Assembly (NCBI GenBank): GCA_964626275.1
Contig: CAZVCZ010000080.1
Span: forward strand, 1 to 8,236
DNA length: 8,236 nt
Direction of reading: 5' to 3'
Source: M55B157 sp964626275
GTDB taxonomy: Bacteria > Actinomycetota > Actinomycetes > S36-B12
The position numbers were made by a program, and so were the translations under genes. Position 1 is the stretch's first letter; every line of letters starts with the position of its first letter. This document shows, piece by piece, positions 4,365 through 8,236 of this stretch. The notes under the pieces were generated by a model. It did no database searches. It saw nothing but the letters and a program-made list of their open reading frames with translations, and had not been told where the DNA came from.

Positions 4365-6594
4365 GGGCGTACCTCAACAGCAGCCGCTTGGTGCCTTCGG
4401 AACCGAAGTCGATCGTGGCCTGCGCCCGCTCGCCCGATCCGTCGACCCCGACCACGGTGCCCATCCCGTACTTCGGATGCAGCACCCGCTCACCCGGAGC
4501 GAGGTCCAGCACCGCGGCACCTCCCGGCGATGGGTTTCCGCCCGGTCCGAAACTCGGTCGCGCAGATGAGCCCTGAGAGGACACCGAGGATCCGACATAG
4601 GACTCCCGCGCCGGCTCTTCGCGGCGGGAATCCAGCAGCGATGGTGGGATGTCGTCGAGGAACCGCGACGGTGGGTTGAACGTGGGCGAGCCCCACGCCG
4701 AGCGCACCACCGATCGGGTGAGGTACAGCCGCTCGCGGGCCCGGGTCAACCCGACGTAGGCCAGTCGGCGTTCTTCGGCAAGCTCGTCATTGTCCCCGAG
4801 CGAACGCTGGTGCGGGAAGACTCCATCCTCCATGCCGGTGATGAACACCGTGGGAAACTCCAGGCCCTTCGCGGTGTGGAGCGTCATCAGGGTGACCATC
4901 CCGGCGTCCTCACCCCGCAACGACTCTTCGTTCGCACCCTCCCGAGCATCCGGGATGTCATCGGCATCAGCGACAAGCGAGATGCGTTCGAGGAATCCGA
5001 CCAGATCGGCATCCTCGGTGTCACGTTCGTATTCCACGGCCACCGATTCGAGCTCCGCGAGGTTCTCGACACGGGTTTCGTCCTGCGGGTCACTGGAGTT
5101 CGTCAACTCCGAGAGGTAGCCGGACTGCTCGAGGACCGCCTGCAATACCACGGCCGGTCCCGCTCCTGACTCGGCCAGCGTTCGAAGGTCGCCCATCATC
5201 GTGGCGAACATCCGCACCTGGTTCAACGATCGTGCCGCGAGGCCAGGAACCTGCTCTGCGCGGTCGAGGGCCTCGGAGAAACTGATGCGCTCTCGTTCGG
5301 CGTAGGCCGCGAGCATCGCCTCAGCCCGATCGCCGATTCCACGCTTGGGAACATTGAGGATCCGTCGAATGGAGACATCGTCGGCCGGATTTGCCACCGC
5401 GCGCAGATAGGCGATCGCATCCTTGATCTCCTTGCGCTCGTAGAAGCGCACACCACCCACGACGGTGTAGGGGAGACCCAGCCGGATGAAGATCTCCTCC
5501 ACCGACCGAGATTGCGCGTTTGTTCGATAGAACACCGCGACGTCACCTGGACGCACGCCCTCGTCATCGGTGAGCCGATCGATTTCTCCCGCAATGAAAC
5601 TGGCTTCATCATGCTCGTCGTCGGCGACGTAGGTCGTGATGGGCGGGCCTGCACCAGTCTCGGTCCACAGATGCTTTTCACGACGATGCGGATTCTTCGC
5701 AATCACGGCATTCGCCGCGTCCAGGATCGTCTGGGTGGAGCGGTAGTTCTGCTCGAGCATGATCGTTCGGGCATCGGGATAGTCGGCTTCGAACTGCTCG
5801 ATGTTGCGGATCGTTGCTCCTCGGAACGCATAGATCGACTGATCGGCATCGCCCACCACGCACAGTTCACCGGGGGGAAGACCATCCTCGCCGCGACCCA
5901 CGAGCTCTTTCACGAGCACGTACTGCGCATGATTGGTGTCCTGGTATTCGTCGACGAGGATGTGTCGGAAGCGACGCCGATAGTGCTCGGCGACATCGGG
6001 ATACAACTGCAGCAGAGCAACGGTGGCGGAGATCAGATCGTCGAAGTCGAAGGCATTGGCCCGGCGCAGTCGGCGCTGATAGTCCGCATAGGCATCGGCC
6101 AGGATCAGTTCGTCCGGCTGCTCCGCCGAGGAGCGGAAGGTCTCCTCGTCGATGAGTTCGTTCTTCAGGTTCGACACCCGAGCGAGCATCATCCGCGGCG
6201 GATAGCGTTTCGGATCGAGGTCCAGGTCGCGCAGCACCATTCCCATGAGTCGCTGTGAATCCGCCGCGTCATAGATCGAGAATGATGCGGTCATCCCCAG
6301 GCGCTTGGCCTCCTTACGCAGGATGCGAACACAGGCCGAGTGGAAGGTCGACACCCACATGGAGCGCGCCACTCCGCCGACCTGCGCCGCGACGCGATCG
6401 GCCATTTCCTTCGCGGCCTTGTTGGTGAAGGTGATCGCGAGGATCTCACCGGGGCGCGCGTCACCGCTGCGGATCAGGTCGGCGATGCGCTGGGTGAGCA
6501 CCCGGGTCTTGCCCGAACCGGCACCCGCCACGATGAGCAGGGGACTCCCCCGATGCTCCACCGCCGCCTGCTGGGCGGGGTTGAGGGAGGGCAT
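4345..6594 (-). CDS. pcrA: ATP-dependent DNA helicase PcrA/UvrD (superfamily 1)
   Basis: A 749-residue 3'-5' DNA helicase that translocates on single-stranded DNA, with roles in nucleotide excision repair and in clearing replication or recombination intermediates. Motifs in order: Q motif LNPAQQAAV (4-12), Walker A AGAGSGKT (23-30), Ia AITFTNKAAKEM (53-64), II LVDEYQDT (213-220), III VVGDADQSIYAFRGA (246-260), IV LEQNYRS (280-286), then V (TLHTAKGLEF) and VI (AYVGLTRARERLYL) in the second half. After a Ser/Gly/Pro-rich linker the C-terminus, GERVLHPKYGMGTVVGV and onward, is the Tudor-like domain that binds RNA polymerase in PcrA proteins. The frame is open to 6678, but the additional 28 residues overlap the upstream gene and are not helicase-like, so ATG at 6594 is preferred. 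M. tuberculosis UvrD1 is the likely equivalent. The gene is intact. Confidence 0.97.
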   Translation of the reverse strand: MPSLNPAQQAAVEHRGSPLLIVAGAGSGKTRVLTQRIADLIRSGDARPGEILAITFTNKAAKEMADRVAAQVGGVARSMWVSTFHSACVRILRKEAKRLGMTASFSIYDAADSQRLMGMVLRDLDLDPKRYPPRMMLARVSNLKNELIDEETFRSSAEQPDELILADAYADYQRRLRRANAFDFDDLISATVALLQLYPDVAEHYRRRFRHILVDEYQDTNHAQYVLVKELVGRGEDGLPPGELCVVGDADQSIYAFRGATIRNIEQFEADYPDARTIMLEQNYRSTQTILDAANAVIAKNPHRREKHLWTETGAGPPITTYVADDEHDEASFIAGEIDRLTDDEGVRPGDVAVFYRTNAQSRSVEEIFIRLGLPYTVVGGVRFYERKEIKDAIAYLRAVANPADDVSIRRILNVPKRGIGDRAEAMLAAYAERERISFSEALDRAEQVPGLAARSLNQVRMFATMMGDLRTLAESGAGPAVVLQAVLEQSGYLSELTNSSDPQDETRVENLAELESVAVEYERDTEDADLVGFLERISLVADADDIPDAREGANEESLRGEDAGMVTLMTLHTAKGLEFPTVFITGMEDGVFPHQRSLGDNDELAEERRLAYVGLTRARERLYLTRSVVRSAWGSPTFNPPSRFLDDIPPSLLDSRREEPARESYVGSSVSSQGSSARPSFGPGGNPSPGGAAVLDLAPGERVLHPKYGMGTVVGVDGSGERAQATIDFGSEGTKRLLLRYAPVERLG

Positions 6595-6600
6595 CGGTCG

Positions 6601-6629
6601 ATCGTACGGGCTGGTGCGCTCCGGGTCAG
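6601..6629 (-). promoter_or_regulatory. Candidate leaderless promoter of pcrA
   Basis: On the - strand CTGACC (6624-6629, 4 of 6 to TTGACA), a 17-base spacer and TACGAT (6601-6606, fits TANNNT) are followed by 6 bases and the pcrA ATG at 6594. Transcription would start at or beside the A of ATG, giving an mRNA without a leader. There is no Shine-Dalgarno sequence before this ATG, in agreement. The -35 box overlaps the TGA stop codon of the upstream peptidase gene. Confidence 0.55.
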
Positions 6630-8236
6630 CGCAGGTAGCCCACGATGCGAGCGGTGACATCGACATCGCCGCCGACAACCTCCCGCAGGATCAGCCCGGA
6701 CTCGCTCAACGGCACCACGATGAGGGAGGACTGCGTCGTCCGACGGCCGATTGCGAGCGTGGTCGGGGTGAGCGTGCCCGACCAGTAGGTGAGGGTGGCA
6801 GCCTTCCTCGGGGTCCGCGCATCCACCTGGACCAAGACGGCCGTCGAGCCCTGGGCGTCACGCAGCACCCGGCGCATCGCGGTGCGCTTGCCGGTGATCT
6901 CGGTGGGGGCGACCGGGACGAGGAGCGACCCCTCGGTGGCCGACGGTTGGGCAGCAGCCTGAACGGTGACCTGGAGGCTGATCGACTCCCGGCCCTTGTT
7001 CACCACCACGATGTTGCCGTCCTCATCGACCCCGGTCAGGACGGTCTGGGTGGACACATCGGACTGGCGATAGGACAGCACCGGCGTGGCGCTGGTGCGC
7101 TTCGAACCGGCTTCGCGGACCACGAGCTTTCCGCTGCGTCCGGCGTCACTGATCGTGATCGACAGCAGTGCGCCGGTGGGCACCGTGTCGTCCGTCGCCA
7201 CGGAGATGATGCGCTTCTCCTTCGGGCCGAGGACCGTGTCGTCTGCGGTGTCGTAGACCACCTGCTGATCCTCCAGCGATAGGCGGCCACCGATACCCAC
7301 CGCCGCGGCCGGCTTCACGAAGTAGCCGATGACATCGACGAGAAGGTGCGTGGCGCCCGAGTCGGTGGTGAAGGCGATGGTGCCATCCGCGCCCACGGGC
7401 ACGACGGTCGTGGCCTCGGTGCGAGCGTTCATCTTGATCGGCGCGATCGAGGCACCATCGAAGGTGCGCGCCCGCAGCGTCGCCGGGGAGTTCGAGCCCA
7501 CCGTGACCGTGCGCACGGCAACGGCTCGCACCCCATCAGCAGGAACGCGCGGAAGATCAGCGACGTTCAACGACACCGGGGCACCCGCCCCGCCGCCGGA
7601 GTTCTGGGTGAGGCGACAGGCCTGGCCGTTGGGAAGTCCGAGGCCCTGCCGAGTGTCGAGAACACGACGGGGGGTGATCGCGACGAAGTCGAGCCCATTG
7701 CCCACGGGCATCGGCTCACTCGAGGCGGTGGCCCATCGATTGCAGAAGGGGGGCGGGGTCGGCGAGCCTCCCCAGAAACTGGTCTGCCCTGCCGCGCCAT
7801 CCCAGGACAGGGAGATGTGGATGTGGTTGCGGTGGCAGTAGTTGTCATAGCCGGGCTCGGGGGTGGAGAAGCAGCCCTTGAGCTCGCTCCACCCCTGCCG
7901 GTAGGACTCCCAGATGCGGTCATCCCACCCGATGTACATGACACCGAGACGCCGGGCCATCGCGAACTCGTTGCCGTTCTCATCCGTCGCGAGCAGCCAG
8001 TCGATGAACGCCTCCGCGGTCTTGCGTTCGACCTTCACGCGCCGGTTGATCATCCAGTCCAGCGCGCGGCCTTCCTTGTGTTCGCTGCGTCCGCCGATGG
8101 AGCAATCCCGCGGGATCCACACGCTGTAGGCGAGGGAGCCGTAGGTCGACTTGATCAGATCGGCGAAGGCCTGAGTGCCCTTCTTCGCACTCGGATCGCA
8201 GATCCCCTGACCCTGGTAGTTCGCCAGGGCATCCAC
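6626..8236 (-). CDS. Secreted M15-like zinc peptidase (ARB-07466-like domain) with VDVVGYF-type repeats; N-terminus missing
   Basis: Partial gene: the frame is open at the window edge, and the GTG at 8236 is probably an internal Val codon, so the true start and any signal peptide lie outside; 536 residues are visible. Residues ~1-156 resemble the ARB-07466-like/VanY-type domain found in actinobacterial exported proteins. SEHKEGRALDW supplies His53 and Asp60, and HRNHIHIS supplies His138/His140, the expected zinc ligands of a D,D- or L,D-peptidase fold. Cys13, 45, 122, 134, 165 and 207 suggest disulfides. After a proline-rich linker, residues ~182-307 form a typical actinobacterial repeat unit beginning with PRRVLDTRQGLG and ending with HLLVDVIGYF. 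Residues ~315-430 and ~435-536 look like two diverged copies; the last ends ARIVGYLR at the stop. Such modules are thought to be surface or adhesive domains. A cell-wall peptidase displayed outside the cell is the likely role. It ends 31 bases before pcrA on the same strand. Confidence 0.8.
   Translation of the reverse strand: MDALANYQGQGICDPSAKKGTQAFADLIKSTYGSLAYSVWIPRDCSIGGRSEHKEGRALDWMINRRVKVERKTAEAFIDWLLATDENGNEFAMARRLGVMYIGWDDRIWESYRQGWSELKGCFSTPEPGYDNYCHRNHIHISLSWDGAAGQTSFWGGSPTPPPFCNRWATASSEPMPVGNGLDFVAITPRRVLDTRQGLGLPNGQACRLTQNSGGGAGAPVSLNVADLPRVPADGVRAVAVRTVTVGSNSPATLRARTFDGASIAPIKMNARTEATTVVPVGADGTIAFTTDSGATHLLVDVIGYFVKPAAAVGIGGRLSLEDQQVVYDTADDTVLGPKEKRIISVATDDTVPTGALLSITISDAGRSGKLVVREAGSKRTSATPVLSYRQSDVSTQTVLTGVDEDGNIVVVNKGRESISLQVTVQAAAQPSATEGSLLVPVAPTEITGKRTAMRRVLRDAQGSTAVLVQVDARTPRKAATLTYWSGTLTPTTLAIGRRTTQSSLIVVPLSESGLILREVVGGDVDVTARIVGYLR

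Noticed and set aside
6595..6678. 28-residue N-terminal extension of PcrA
   Set aside because: It overlaps the end of the upstream gene, is not helicase-like, and would place the candidate promoter inside the coding region.
6305..7282. 325-residue open frame on the + strand opposite the start of pcrA and the end of the large peptidase gene
   Set aside because: It crosses two well-supported opposite-strand genes and their boundary, and shows no family motif.
1..8236. Search by eye for CRISPR repeats, tRNA/rRNA, transposase or phage genes, toxin-antitoxin pairs and biosynthetic clusters
   Set aside because: None seen; the window is almost fully occupied by housekeeping and cell-wall genes with gaps of 170 bases or less.

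Overview
Almost all of this window (about base 150 to 8236) is a high-G+C chromosome fragment from an actinobacterium (Actinomycetota). The signs are roughly two-thirds G+C, heavy GTG start-codon use, a DUF6350-type membrane protein after sucCD, VDVVGYF-type repeats on a secreted peptidase, and candidate leaderless promoters. The gene neighbourhood (UvrD/PcrA helicase, M23 peptidase, sucC, sucD) matches what I recall of the uvrD1-Rv0950c-sucC-sucD region of Mycobacterium tuberculosis. I cannot name a genus.

The first ~150 bases do not belong to that chromosome. They are A+T-rich (about 38% G+C over bases 1-120 by my count). On the + strand they encode a signature stretch of eukaryotic ALG2, the alpha-1,3/1,6-mannosyltransferase of lipid-linked oligosaccharide synthesis. 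The bacterial DUF6350 gene, read on the - strand, is cut off at the same place. The simplest reading is a chimeric join (assembly or library artefact, or contamination of a eukaryotic assembly) at about 141-156.

Layout, left to right: eukaryotic ALG2 piece (1-~150, +); start of a DUF6350 membrane protein (~141-357, -, broken); sucD (408-1277, -) and sucC (1285-2472, -), the two succinyl-CoA synthetase subunits in one operon; a 170-bp divergent intergenic region; an alpha/beta-hydrolase of lipase type (2643-3542, +); a secreted M23 (LytM) peptidase (3646-4332, +); a bidirectional hairpin terminator; the PcrA/UvrD helicase (4345-6594, -); and a secreted M15-like zinc peptidase with VDVVGYF-type repeats (6626-8236, -), whose N-terminus lies beyond the window.

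Functionally this is a housekeeping locus: TCA-cycle substrate-level phosphorylation (SucCD), DNA repair (PcrA), and two exported proteins likely to act on the cell wall. I see no phage, transposon, CRISPR, defence or biosynthetic system, and no rRNA or tRNA. The points worth following up are the cross-kingdom junction, the candidate leaderless promoters (best in front of pcrA), and the domain composition of the large secreted peptidase.
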